Of a stretch of DNA of 64,000 nucleotides, positions 8,217 through 16,609 are shown piece by piece. Under the pieces are notes generated by a model. It was not told the origin of the DNA, did no database searches, and saw nothing but the letters and a program-made list of their open reading frames with translations. Position numbers and translations under genes: made by a program. Numbering within the stretch: position 1 is the stretch's first letter; every line of letters begins with the position of its first letter. The stretch comes from Aliiroseovarius sediminis (GTDB lineage: Bacteria; Pseudomonadota; Alphaproteobacteria; Rhodobacterales; Rhodobacteraceae): positions 62,001 to 126,000 of the forward strand of contig NZ_JALBYP010000026.1 of NCBI RefSeq assembly GCF_022678485.1, given 5' to 3'.

Positions 8217-9476
8217 CTATCTGATCAGGATGGCGCGGAAATCGTTGACATTGGTGCCGGTCGGCCCCGGCGAAAACAGATCGCCCAGCGCATCGAACGC
8301 GCCCCATGCGTCGTTGTCCGACAACAGCGCCGTCGGGTCATAGCCCATCGCGCGCAGCCGCCTAGCGGATTGACCGTCTGCAAAGGCACCGGCGTTATCT
8401 TCCGATCCGTCAATCCCGTCTGTATCGGCTGCCATGGCAGTGAAACCCTCCAGCCCGTCGCAGGTGATCGCCAAGGACAACAGAAACTCGGTGTTGCGCC
8501 CGCCACGCCCGGCACCTCTTAATGTAACGGTGGTTTCACCGCCCGAAAGCAGAACACACGGGGTGCGGAAGGGGCGGTTGTGGGTCAGAACCTCGCGCGT
8601 CATGGCGCCGTGCATCCGAGCCACCTCGCGCGCTTCGCCCTCAATCGCGTCGGACAGGATGACCGCCGGGACGCCGAGCGCTTCGGATCGCGCCGCCGCC
8701 GCTTCAAGGCTTAACCGGGCCGAGGCGACGACCTGCACTTCGTTTTGTGCGAAAATGGGGTCGCTTGGTGACGGGGCCGGGTTGGCGCGAATGTGGTCAA
8801 GGATGCGGGTGGGCAGATCAATGTTCCATGCCGAGATTGCCGCCAGCGCCAGCGCCTGATCGGCACCATCCGGCACCGTGGGGCCCGAAGCAACCTGCGC
8901 GGGCGCATCCCCCGGCACATCAGACACGATCAGCGTGACCACCCGCGCCGGCGCCGCAGCCATCGCCAGCCGCCCGCCCTTGATACGCGACACATGCTTG
9001 CGGATCGCGTTCATTACAGAAATCGGCGCGCCCGACGACAAGAGCGCCTTGTTCAACTGCTGCTCGTCCTCAAGACCCAGCCCGTCCGGCGGGGCTGGCA
9101 ACAGGGCCGAGCCGCCCCCGGTGATCAGGGCGACCACCAGATCATCTTGGCCCAAGCCGCTGACCGCTTGGATCAACGCCTTTGACGCCTCTATCCCGGC
9201 CTTGTCCGGCACCGGGTGCGCGGCTTCGATCACACGAATGTGCTTGCAGGGCGCAGCGTATCCATAGCGCGTTACCACAATGCCCTCGACCGGGTCGCCC
9301 CACAGGTCTTCGAATGCGGCGGCCAGTTGCGCGGCCCCCTTGCCAGCACCGACTACGACGGTGCGACCCTTGGGTTTTTCAGGCAGATGCCCTTGCAGCA
9401 CCACCCGTGCATCCGCGGCCGCGACGGCGGTATCAAACAGGTCTGTCAGGAACGCTTGGTCGGCTGCATCAATCAT
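8217..9476 (-). CDS. glycerate 2-kinase (MOFRL/DUF4147 family)
   Basis: About 419 aa. The two-domain glycerate kinase family phosphorylates D-glycerate to 2-phosphoglycerate; older annotations call members hydroxypyruvate reductase (TtuD). Recognisable segments are VVVGAGKGAAQLA, HPVPDKAG, ITGGGSALLPAPPDGL, IVSDVPGDAPAQVASGPTVP, LLSGGETTVTLRGAGRGGRN and the C-terminal MAADTDGIDGSEDNAGA. The start at 9476 (MIDAADQAF) is chosen on family N-terminus length; in-frame ATGs at 9497 and 9512 are possible and no Shine-Dalgarno decides. It fits glycine/glyoxylate or glycolate use, like the ghrA gene elsewhere in the window. Confidence 0.88.
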   Translation of the reverse strand: MIDAADQAFLTDLFDTAVAAADARVVLQGHLPEKPKGRTVVVGAGKGAAQLAAAFEDLWGDPVEGIVVTRYGYAAPCKHIRVIEAAHPVPDKAGIEASKALIQAVSGLGQDDLVVALITGGGSALLPAPPDGLGLEDEQQLNKALLSSGAPISVMNAIRKHVSRIKGGRLAMAAAPARVVTLIVSDVPGDAPAQVASGPTVPDGADQALALAAISAWNIDLPTRILDHIRANPAPSPSDPIFAQNEVQVVASARLSLEAAAARSEALGVPAVILSDAIEGEAREVARMHGAMTREVLTHNRPFRTPCVLLSGGETTVTLRGAGRGGRNTEFLLSLAITCDGLEGFTAMAADTDGIDGSEDNAGAFADGQSARRLRAMGYDPTALLSDNDAWGAFDALGDLFSPGPTGTNVNDFRAILIR

Positions 9477-9558
9477 TGCACGACCATAGCCGCGCATCGG
9501 AATGTGCCGCAAGCTGGCAACGCACTGCGTTGAAGCGATAATTGATTTTTTGGGGGGA

Positions 9559-9645
9559 TGGTGCGGTCGGTGGGACTCGAACCCACACGAGTGTTACCTC
9601 ACAGCGACCTCAACGCTGCGCGTCTACCAATTCCGCCACGACCGC
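9559..9645 (-). tRNA. tRNA-Leu (anticodon GAG)
   Basis: Read on the minus strand: acceptor GCGGTCG pairs with CGACCGC and the 3' CCA is encoded (87 nt with CCA). The anticodon stem CAGCG/CGCTG holds loop TTGAGGT, giving anticodon GAG for CUC/CUU Leu codons. A variable arm of class II length and the TTCGAGTCC T-loop sequence are present. It lies between the glycerate kinase and lipB genes. Confidence 0.95.
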
Positions 9646-9770
9646 GAGCCCAGGCTTGGTGACGCGCTTCATAGCGAAGGGGTTTGGGGTTGTGAAGTCC
9701 AAAAAACATCCGCGGGACGGAAATCGCCATGCGCTTTGACAAAGCGGCGGCGCGGTGCCAAATGATGCCC

Positions 9771-10457
9771 ATGAAAGCCCCGCCCGATATGCCGCCCGTC
9801 ACATGGGAAACTGCCGACACGCTGGTCGACTATGACGCCGCCGTTGCAAGGATGGAGGCACATGCCGACGCCATGGCCCGCGGTGAGGCGGGCGAGATGA
9901 TATGGCTGCTGGAACACCCGCCGCTTTACACCGCCGGCACGTCGTCCGACCCCAAGGATCTGGTCGCGCCGGATCGGTTTCCGGTCTATCCGTCCAAGCG
10001 GGGCGGGCAGTATACCTATCACGGCCCCGGTCAGCGCGTGGCCTATGTCATGCTGGATGTGGGCAAGCGCGGGCGCGACGTGCGCGCTTTCGTCGCCGCC
10101 CTGGAAGAGTGGGTGATCCGCACGCTTGCGGAATTCAACGTCACCGGCGAACGGCGCGACGGGCGCGTGGGCGTCTGGGTCGTGCGCGACGACAAACCGC
10201 TGACCGCTCTGGGTCAATCGCCCGAAGACAAGATCGCCGCTATCGGCGTGCGGCTGCGCAAATGGATCAGCTTTCACGGCATCTCGATCAATGTTGAACC
10301 TGATCTTGAACATTTCTCGGGTATCGTGCCCTGCGGCATTTCCGATCACGGCGTAACAAGTTTGGTTGATCTGGGTCTACCTGTGACCATGGGGGATGTG
10401 GACATTGTTCTGCAGCAGTGTTTTGATAAGGTGTTCGGCCCGATCGGCGACAAATAG
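9771..10457 (+). CDS. lipB: lipoyl(octanoyl) transferase
   Basis: About 228 aa. It moves octanoate from acyl carrier protein to lipoyl domains, the first step of lipoate synthesis. The [12 protein letters not shown] motif (residues 77-88), the GVWV segment, catalytic Lys154 in the KIAAIGVRL motif and the thioester Cys188 in GIVPCGI are present. The start is uncertain: in-frame ATGs at 9729, 9762, 9765, 9771 and 9789 exist, without a convincing Shine-Dalgarno. Family members usually begin about ten residues before the WxxxDxxVDY motif, so 9771 or 9789 fits best. Confidence 0.92.
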   Translation: MKAPPDMPPVTWETADTLVDYDAAVARMEAHADAMARGEAGEMIWLLEHPPLYTAGTSSDPKDLVAPDRFPVYPSKRGGQYTYHGPGQRVAYVMLDVGKRGRDVRAFVAALEEWVIRTLAEFNVTGERRDGRVGVWVVRDDKPLTALGQSPEDKIAAIGVRLRKWISFHGISINVEPDLEHFSGIVPCGISDHGVTSLVDLGLPVTMGDVDIVLQQCFDKVFGPIGDK

Positions 10458-10541
10458 CCAAAGGGCAACCGTGGACGATATGCGGCCGTTCGGTATCTTG
10501 TTATCGGGTCGTAATTGTTGCAGGGTCCGCGCGACCAAAAA

Positions 10542-10554
10542 ACGTATGATACGT
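10542..10554. promoter_or_regulatory. perfect palindrome upstream of the cytochrome c gene
   Basis: ACGTATGATACGT is a perfect 13-bp inverted repeat 26 bp ahead of the cytochrome c start. It contains TATGAT, a good -10 hexamer, but no matching -35 is visible. It could be an operator that covers the core promoter. Confidence 0.35.
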
Positions 10555-10580
10555 AAAACAGATCTAGCATGAGGACACAC

Positions 10581-11072
10581 ATGAAGACGATTATTTCTTC
10601 CGCCGCCATGATCCTTGCCCTGTCGGGCACCGCATTTGCCGAAGGCGATGTCGAAAAGGGCGAAAACGATTTTAAGAAATGTAAAGCCTGCCACATGATC
10701 GTCGATGATGAAGGGGAAAAACTGTTCAAAGGCGGTCGCACCGGCCCGAACCTTTACGGTATCCTTGGCCGTCAGGCTGGCACCATTGAGGACTTCAAAT
10801 ATGGCGATTCGATCATCGCCGCAGGCGAAGCTGGCTTGGTCTGGACCGAAGAACTGCTGATGGATTACATCAAAGATCCCAAGACGTTCCTGAAAGAGCA
10901 GTTGGACGATCCGAAAGCCAAGTCGAAGATGACCTTCAAATGGGGCAAGCCGGAAGATCTGGTCGCGTTCCTTGCCACCTTCTCGCCCGAGGATGCCGGC
11001 GAAGGTGAAGCAGCTGAAGGTGAAGCGACCGAAGGCGAAGCCGCCGAAGACGATTCGGCCAAGACTAACTAA
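10581..11072 (+). CDS. class I c-type cytochrome with acidic C-terminal tail
   Basis: A 163-aa periplasmic cytochrome c. The signal peptide ends at AFA (residue 20). Haem is attached at CKACH (34-38), and Met117 in KSKMTFKW is the likely sixth ligand, matching the c2/c550 group that carries electrons from bc1 to terminal oxidases. Residues about 139-158 form an acidic repeat of GEAAEGEAT-like units not needed for the fold. The start at 10581 is chosen by GAGGA seven bases upstream; an in-frame ATG at 10569 lacks one. The neighbouring ctaD suggests it feeds the aa3 oxidase. A terminator separates the two genes. Confidence 0.9.
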   Translation: MKTIISSAAMILALSGTAFAEGDVEKGENDFKKCKACHMIVDDEGEKLFKGGRTGPNLYGILGRQAGTIEDFKYGDSIIAAGEAGLVWTEELLMDYIKDPKTFLKEQLDDPKAKSKMTFKWGKPEDLVAFLATFSPEDAGEGEAAEGEATEGEAAEDDSAKTN

Positions 11073-11111
11073 TTGCCCCGGCCCCATGGCCGATCGCATA
11101 CCTGAATACGA

Positions 11112-11150
11112 CGCCCCGCCCGGTAAAACCCCGTGCGGGGCGCTTTTTTT
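11112..11150 (+). terminator. intrinsic terminator of the cytochrome c gene
   Basis: CGCCCCG (11112-11118) pairs with CGGGGCG (11136-11142), followed by seven T (11144-11150). Confidence 0.82.
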
Positions 11151-11264
11151 GCGACTTACTGTCATTGTGACATTGCCCCGACCCCGCCCCGCATATTACA
11201 CACGTTAAAAAGCCGGGTGGAAAATTCCCCACCCCGGCCACGTAAACCCTAAAGGGAGGGAAGC

Positions 11265-12938
11265 ATGGCGGACGCAGCCATTCACGACCACGACCACCAC
11301 GACGAGCGCGGGTTCTTTACCCGGTGGTTCATGTCGACCAACCACAAAGATATCGGCATCCTGTATCTGTTCCTGGCCGGTGTGACCGGTTTCATCTCGG
11401 TCTGTTTCACCGTTTATATGCGGCTAGAGCTGATGGACCCGGGCGTTCAGTATATGTGCCTTGAGGGCGCCCGCTTTATTGCCGACGCGTCGGCCGAATG
11501 TACGCCGAACGGGCATCTGTGGAACGTTCTGATTACCTATCATGGCGTTCTGATGATGTTCTTCGTGGTCATTCCGGCGCTGTTTGGCGGGTTCGGCAAC
11601 TATTTCATGCCGCTGCAAATTGGCGCACCGGACATGTCCTTCCCGCGGATGAACAACCTGTCTTTCTGGCTTTACGCGGCTGGTGTTGCGCTGGGCGTCG
11701 CTTCGCTGCTGGCGCCGGGGGGCAACGGTCAGTTGGGATCGGGCGTTGGTTGGGTGCTGTATCCGCCGCTGTCAACGACCGAAGGTGGGTATTCGATGGA
11801 TCTTGCGATCTTCGCAGTGCACGTTTCGGGTGCGTCGTCGATCCTTGGGGCAATCAATATCATCACCACCTTCCTGAACATGCGTGCCCCCGGCATGACG
11901 CTGTTCAAGGTGCCGCTGTTTGCATGGTCGATCTTTGTCACCGCGTGGCTGATTTTGCTGTCGCTGCCGGTTCTGGCCGGTGCCATCACCATGCTGCTGA
12001 TCGACCGCAACTTCGGTGGGACATTCTTTGACCCGTCCGGTGGCGGCGATCCGGTTCTGTATCAACACATCCTGTGGTTCTTCGGCCACCCGGAGGTGTA
12101 TATTGTGATCCTGCCCGGTTTCGGCATCATCAGCCATGTCATCGGCACGTTTGCCCGCAAACCGATCTTCGGCTATGTGCCGATGGTCTGGGCGCTGATC
12201 GCCATTGGCTTCATCGGCTTTGTCGTGTGGGCGCACCATATGTACACGGTCGGTATGTCGCTGACGCAGCAATCCTATTTCATGCTGGCGACCATGGTGA
12301 TCGCGGTGCCCACGGGGATCAAGATTTTCTCATGGATTGCCACGCTATGGGGCGGCTCGATCGAGTTTCGGACACCGATGCTGTTTGCAATGGGCTTCCT
12401 GTTCCTGTTCACCGTTGGCGGTGTAACCGGCGTGGTGCTGTCGCAGGCGGGCGTGGACCGACTGTATCACGACACCTACTACGTCGTGGCGCACTTCCAC
12501 TATGTCATGTCGATTGGCGCCGTGATGTGTATCTTCGCTGGCATCTATTACTGGATCGGAAAAATGTCCGGACGCCAGTATCCCGAATGGGCCGGCAAGA
12601 TCCACTTCTGGACCTTCTTCGTCGGTGTGAACCTGACCTTCTTCCCGCAGCACTTCCTGGGTCGTCAAGGTATGCCACGCCGGTATATCGACTATCCCGA
12701 GGCTTTTGCTTATTGGAACAAGATCAGCTCTTACGGTGCGTTCCTGTCCTTTGCATCATTCGTGTTCTTCATCGGCATCGTGTTCTACACGCTCTTCAAG
12801 GGCAAACGTGTGACCGAGAACAATTACTGGAACGAATACGCGGATACACTGGAATGGACCCTGCCCAGCCCGCCGCCCGAGCATACGTTCGAGACCCTGC
12901 CAAAGCAGGAAGATTGGGACAAAGGTCATTCACACTAA
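11265..12938 (+). CDS. ctaD: cytochrome c oxidase subunit I (aa3 type)
   Basis: A 557-aa, 12-helix haem-copper oxidase catalytic subunit that reduces O2 to water and pumps protons. Haem a ligand His93 lies in [10 protein letters not shown]. The CuB ligand His275 and the cross-linked Tyr279 lie in [10 protein letters not shown]; the histidine pair HHMYTV and the haem ligands in [12 protein letters not shown] are also intact. The N-terminal His/Asp-rich stretch (HDHDHHDE) precedes the first helix. AAAGGGAGGGAAGC provides a strong Shine-Dalgarno. The gene stands alone; subunits II and III are elsewhere, the common Rhodobacteraceae layout. Confidence 0.97.
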   Translation: MADAAIHDHDHHDERGFFTRWFMSTNHKDIGILYLFLAGVTGFISVCFTVYMRLELMDPGVQYMCLEGARFIADASAECTPNGHLWNVLITYHGVLMMFFVVIPALFGGFGNYFMPLQIGAPDMSFPRMNNLSFWLYAAGVALGVASLLAPGGNGQLGSGVGWVLYPPLSTTEGGYSMDLAIFAVHVSGASSILGAINIITTFLNMRAPGMTLFKVPLFAWSIFVTAWLILLSLPVLAGAITMLLIDRNFGGTFFDPSGGGDPVLYQHILWFFGHPEVYIVILPGFGIISHVIGTFARKPIFGYVPMVWALIAIGFIGFVVWAHHMYTVGMSLTQQSYFMLATMVIAVPTGIKIFSWIATLWGGSIEFRTPMLFAMGFLFLFTVGGVTGVVLSQAGVDRLYHDTYYVVAHFHYVMSIGAVMCIFAGIYYWIGKMSGRQYPEWAGKIHFWTFFVGVNLTFFPQHFLGRQGMPRRYIDYPEAFAYWNKISSYGAFLSFASFVFFIGIVFYTLFKGKRVTENNYWNEYADTLEWTLPSPPPEHTFETLPKQEDWDKGHSH

Positions 12939-12956
12939 GACAACCTGACAGACCAA

Positions 12957-12985
12957 GAAGGCCCGGACAGATCGTCCGGGCCTTC
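12957..12985. terminator. strong hairpin after ctaD
   Basis: A perfect 12-bp stem (GAAGGCCCGGAC/GTCCGGGCCTTC) with a 5-nt loop starts 18 bp after ctaD. No long T-run follows, so termination may be partial or the hairpin may protect the 3' end. Confidence 0.65.
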
Positions 12986-13157
12986 GTCGTTTGCCGCCGC
13001 ATCTTACTGTTTCGCAGGCAGGTTCAGCCGATACCGCGCTTCGTCCGACCCATCCGCGCTGATGTGGCCACTTAACTCTCACTCTCACTTTTTCCTTGCC
13101 TCATGTCCCACGCCGGGTTTTCTTGAGGTTTCTCACGACGATGGACCCTTGCGCGCC

Positions 13158-13661
13158 ATGCCCTATGAATGGATGCCCACCGATGCCCCCGACAGCCCAC
13201 AGGCCGAACTGCACCTGTGGCCGTTTCGGTCCCTGCCTCGGCGTGGCTTTGTGTGGGTGATGGGGATTGGGTTTTCCATGATGCTTATCCCGTTGCTGGG
13301 TTTGCTTGGGTCAATCGCGCTTTGGTGGCTTCTGCCATTCGCGTTGGGCGCGATGGGCGCGCTGTGGTTCTTCATCGAGAAAAGTTACAAGGATGGCGAG
13401 ATCCTTGAGGAGCTTCTGATCCAGCGCGACCTCATCACACTGACCCGCCATGACCCGCGCGGCGACGAACAGCACTGGAACGCCAACCCCCATTGGGTCA
13501 CCGTCGAGATACACAAACGCAGTGGCCCCGTGCCGAATTACGTGACCCTCAAGGGGAACGGGCGCGAGGTCGAGATCGGCGCGTTTCTGTCCGAAGACGA
13601 ACGCCCCAAGCTTTACGAAGAACTGCGCGAGGCTCTGTTGCGGGTAAAGTCGTTCGGTTGA
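13158..13661 (+). CDS. DUF2244-type integral membrane protein
   Basis: A 167-aa protein with two adjacent membrane helices (about residues 36-76, WVMGIGFSMMLIPLLGLLG and ALWWLLPFALGAMGALWFF) followed by a soluble C-terminal domain. The layout LHLWPFRSLPRRGF, then two helices, then the WVTVEIHKRSGPVPNYVTLKG region matches DUF2244 proteins often found near cytochrome oxidase genes in alphaproteobacteria. Function unknown. The start at 13158 (MPYEWMP) gives the family length; the open frame extends upstream without similarity. Its position after ctaD suggests a link with respiration, but the hairpin between them argues against one transcript. Confidence 0.75.
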   Translation: MPYEWMPTDAPDSPQAELHLWPFRSLPRRGFVWVMGIGFSMMLIPLLGLLGSIALWWLLPFALGAMGALWFFIEKSYKDGEILEELLIQRDLITLTRHDPRGDEQHWNANPHWVTVEIHKRSGPVPNYVTLKGNGREVEIGAFLSEDERPKLYEELREALLRVKSFG

Positions 13662-13773
13662 GTTGTTCAGCCACGACGCAAATGTCATCTCTGCGGTTGC
13701 AACACACGATGATACATAGATCTTCGTTATCACTTCCCAGCTAGATGGATGACCGGGAATTAATAAGGAAAAC

Positions 13774-14484
13774 CTAAACCACCGGATAGGAGGTATAGTG
13801 GCTTTGAACGATCGGCGCCTCCGGTCCGTCCCGATGCCGCTTGCGCACGGCATAAAAGATAAACTGAGGTTTTTTGAACGACTGTTCACCTCCTCGCGGT
13901 TTGCCCGTCGGGTCTGGAATTTCCTGGAAGTCGCCCGAACTGCGATTATACACGCAGCATTCCATCATTTCGTATCCTAAACTTGCGACCCAATAGCGCC
14001 AGGGAATATCTGGCCCGATCTGATAGAACCCATGACCAAACCAACCGTCTGCACCAACGTTCGAGATAAACACCCCGTCGTCAGTCAGCATCTTGTCAAT
14101 ATTCCGAAATGCTTGCGCGATGTCAAAAATATGCTCGGTGGTACCGCCGTCATAGATCAGATCAAATCGGCCTTTCAGGTCATCAGGAATGGGTTGCCCG
14201 AGATCATGAACATACTCGGCACCCTCCATAGGAGTGAAATCCAAACTCTCCATCTTTGGCCATCCGATCGCGTTCAGATAGGCCTCGCAAAATTTGTCCT
14301 CCTGAAACAGATCGTCCTGTTGCACGTCATACCCTAACGCATTCAGGCGTTTGGTAATCTCTTCTTTCCATCCGGGTCTTTTGAAATGCATCTTCTGCCG
14401 ACCAAGCATCAGACCATTGCGACACTGACCTAGCTTTGGAGATATCCGCGCGAGTTGCGTCGCAATGTTCAGACTTATGCCCAT
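13774..14484 (-). CDS. class I SAM-dependent methyltransferase-like protein
   Basis: A 236-aa protein. FDLIYDGGTTEHIFDIAQAF followed by the DKMLTDDGVFIS segment resembles motifs II-III of SAM-dependent methyltransferases, and LGRQKMH near the N-terminus and the WRYWVASLGYEMMECC region are also typical. A classical glycine-rich motif I is not obvious, so it may be divergent. The gene looks AT-richer than its neighbours and has no operon partner, consistent with acquisition by transfer. The start codon lies in a 13-bp tandem duplication. Substrate unknown; such genes are common in surface-polysaccharide loci. Confidence 0.62.
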   Translation of the reverse strand: MGISLNIATQLARISPKLGQCRNGLMLGRQKMHFKRPGWKEEITKRLNALGYDVQQDDLFQEDKFCEAYLNAIGWPKMESLDFTPMEGAEYVHDLGQPIPDDLKGRFDLIYDGGTTEHIFDIAQAFRNIDKMLTDDGVFISNVGADGWFGHGFYQIGPDIPWRYWVASLGYEMMECCVYNRSSGDFQEIPDPTGKPRGGEQSFKKPQFIFYAVRKRHRDGPEAPIVQSHYTSYPVV

Positions 14485-14682
14485 ACCTTTATGCCCATAC
14501 CGGAATCTCTATTGGTTGTCCCCAACTGCAAATGAGAATGTTTGCCAAGTTACTCAACCAAACGGAAGTTGATGCGACATGATATAAGGGCCACCGACGG
14601 CAATGCACGTTTGGCCGTTACGATGTTCCTTCGCGCCCCTCGCGGTCACATTGTTTCGGACGGGTCCAATCAGGCCCGCAAC

Positions 14683-15141
14683 CTATCCCAGCTTTTCCTT
14701 CACCATTGGGCCGACCTTGCCGAAATCCATCCGGCCAGTGTATTCGGCTTTCAATTCGCCCATCACCTTTCCCATGTCGCGTATGCTGTCAGCGCCCACA
14801 TTGGTAATTGCTTTTTCGACGGCGACATCAGTCTCGTCTTTGGACAGTTGCTTGGGCAGAAAATCCTCGATCACCTCGATCTCGGACAATTCCTTTTCGG
14901 CCAGTTCCAGTCGCCCGCCTTCTTCATAGGCGCGCGCGCTTTCCTGGCGTTGCTTCACCATCTTGCCCAGAATCGCCAGGATGTCGTCATCGGTCAGCTC
15001 ACGCTCGTCATCCGAGCCGCGCATGGCGATGTCGCGATCCTTGATGGCGGCGCAGATCAACCGCAGCGTCGACAAACGCTCGGCATCCTTATTTTTCATG
15101 GCTGTTTTCAGGGCATCATTTACCCGGCTTCGCATGTCCAT
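14683..15141 (-). CDS. GatB/YqeY domain protein
   Basis: A 152-aa all-helical YqeY-like protein related to the tRNA-binding tail of GatB. MRSRVNDALKTAMKNKDAER, LSTLRLICAAIKDRDIA, and the C-terminal MGKVMGELKAEYTGRMDFGKV region are characteristic. It may act on misacylated tRNA or ribosome-associated amidation, but the role is unproven. An ATG two codons downstream (MRSRV) is an alternative start. It is divergent from carA, the common alphaproteobacterial arrangement. Confidence 0.9.
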   Translation of the reverse strand: MDMRSRVNDALKTAMKNKDAERLSTLRLICAAIKDRDIAMRGSDDERELTDDDILAILGKMVKQRQESARAYEEGGRLELAEKELSEIEVIEDFLPKQLSKDETDVAVEKAITNVGADSIRDMGKVMGELKAEYTGRMDFGKVGPMVKEKLG

Positions 15142-15277
15142 GGCACCATCCGTTTGCTGTGACCGTTACGAAGCTCGCAATTTACCGAAAAGGGGGCAAG
15201 CATTCAACCGGGCTTCAACACATGTAAGTCATTGAAAATAAACGATCAGTGAAAATGGTTGTGGAATCGACCGCCCC

Positions 15278-15306
15278 TTGACCTTACCCGCCCGCGACAC
15301 TAGTTT
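15278..15306 (+). promoter_or_regulatory. predicted carA promoter
   Basis: TTGACC (15278-15283), a 17-bp spacer and TAGTTT (15301-15306) resemble a sigma70 promoter 31 bp ahead of the carA ATG. Confidence 0.45.
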
Positions 15307-15336
15307 CACGCAGATTTGACGTTCGGGAGTCGCCCC

Positions 15337-16503
15337 ATGACCGCTGCCACCGCCCCAGTTGGCGCAAAACCCACCGCCTGCTTGGCCCTTGCCGATGGCA
15401 CCATATTCTATGGTCACGGCTTTGGCGCCACCGGCATCACCACCGCCGAGCTGTGCTTCAACACCGCGATGACAGGGTATCAAGAGATCATGACCGACCC
15501 GTCCTATGCCGGTCAGGTCGTCACCTTCACCTTTCCGCATATCGGCAATGTCGGTGTGAACCCCGAAGATGATGAAGCCGGCGATCCGGTCGCGGCTGGT
15601 CTGGTGGTCAAGTGGGACCCGACCGAACCTTCGAACTGGCGGTCAACCGAAAAGCTGGTGGATTGGCTGGCAAAACGCGGCCGCATCGGGATCGGCGGGA
15701 TCGACACCCGCCGCTTGACGCGCATGATCCGGCAGCAAGGCGCGCCGCATGTGGCGATTTCGCATGATCCGGACGGGAATTTCGACATTGACGCCTTGGT
15801 GGCTGAAGCCCGCAACTTTGCCGGTTTGGAAGGGGTGGATCTGGCGAAAGATGTCACCTGCGCGCAAAGCTATAAATGGGACCAGATGCGGTGGGCTTGG
15901 CCTGACGGCTATCCGACACAAACCAACCCACGCCACAAGGTTGTCGCGCTAGATTATGGTGCGAAACGAAACATTCTTCGCTGTCTTGCCTCGGCAGGGT
16001 GCGACGTGACCGTTTTGCCCGCGACCGCAACAGCAGATGAGGTTCTGGAGCACCAGCCCGACGGGATCTTCCTGTCGAACGGCCCGGGCGATCCTGCCGC
16101 GACCGGCGAATACGCCGTCCCGATGATCAAGACCATTCTTGAGACAACGGACCTGCCAATTTTTGGAATTTGCTTAGGTCATCAGATGCTTGCGCTTGCC
16201 TTGGGCGCCAGCACAATCAAGATGAACCACGGCCACCACGGCGCGAACCACCCGGTGAAGGATCACGATACCGGCAAGGTCGAAATCACGTCGATGAACC
16301 ACGGCTTCGCGGTGGACACCGACAGCTTGCCCGACGGGGTGATTGAAACCCACGTGTCCTTGTTCGATGGGTCGAACTGTGGGCTGCGCTTGAAAGATCG
16401 CCCGGTCTTTTCGGTTCAACACCACCCCGAAGCCAGCCCCGGCCCGATGGACAGCTATTACCTGTTCGAGCGGTTCGCCAAAGCGATGGAAGACCGGGGC
16501 TGA
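15337..16503 (+). CDS. carA: carbamoyl-phosphate synthase small subunit
   Basis: A 388-aa glutaminase subunit that delivers ammonia to CarB for arginine and pyrimidine synthesis. The N-terminal CPSase small-chain domain ([16 protein letters not shown], then [20 protein letters not shown]) is followed by a class I glutamine amidotransferase domain with nucleophile Cys in FGICLGHQ and the His/Glu pair in [15 protein letters not shown] precedes the ATG. carB is not in the window. The gene stands alone between yqeY and a glycosyltransferase. Confidence 0.97.
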   Translation: MTAATAPVGAKPTACLALADGTIFYGHGFGATGITTAELCFNTAMTGYQEIMTDPSYAGQVVTFTFPHIGNVGVNPEDDEAGDPVAAGLVVKWDPTEPSNWRSTEKLVDWLAKRGRIGIGGIDTRRLTRMIRQQGAPHVAISHDPDGNFDIDALVAEARNFAGLEGVDLAKDVTCAQSYKWDQMRWAWPDGYPTQTNPRHKVVALDYGAKRNILRCLASAGCDVTVLPATATADEVLEHQPDGIFLSNGPGDPAATGEYAVPMIKTILETTDLPIFGICLGHQMLALALGASTIKMNHGHHGANHPVKDHDTGKVEITSMNHGFAVDTDSLPDGVIETHVSLFDGSNCGLRLKDRPVFSVQHHPEASPGPMDSYYLFERFAKAMEDRG

Positions 16504-16609
16504 AACGCCTCAAATCGCACAGAAAATTCTTGCTCAGGTGGCTTGGTTAACCTTGTGTTAACCAATAGTCCGCAATGGTCCTCTGGTCTGATTGCGCAAA
16601 GAGCCTCTG

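Noticed and set aside
12074-13075. 333-codon open frame in another frame of ctaD
   Set aside because: Lies inside the unambiguous oxidase subunit I sequence; no start signal or family.
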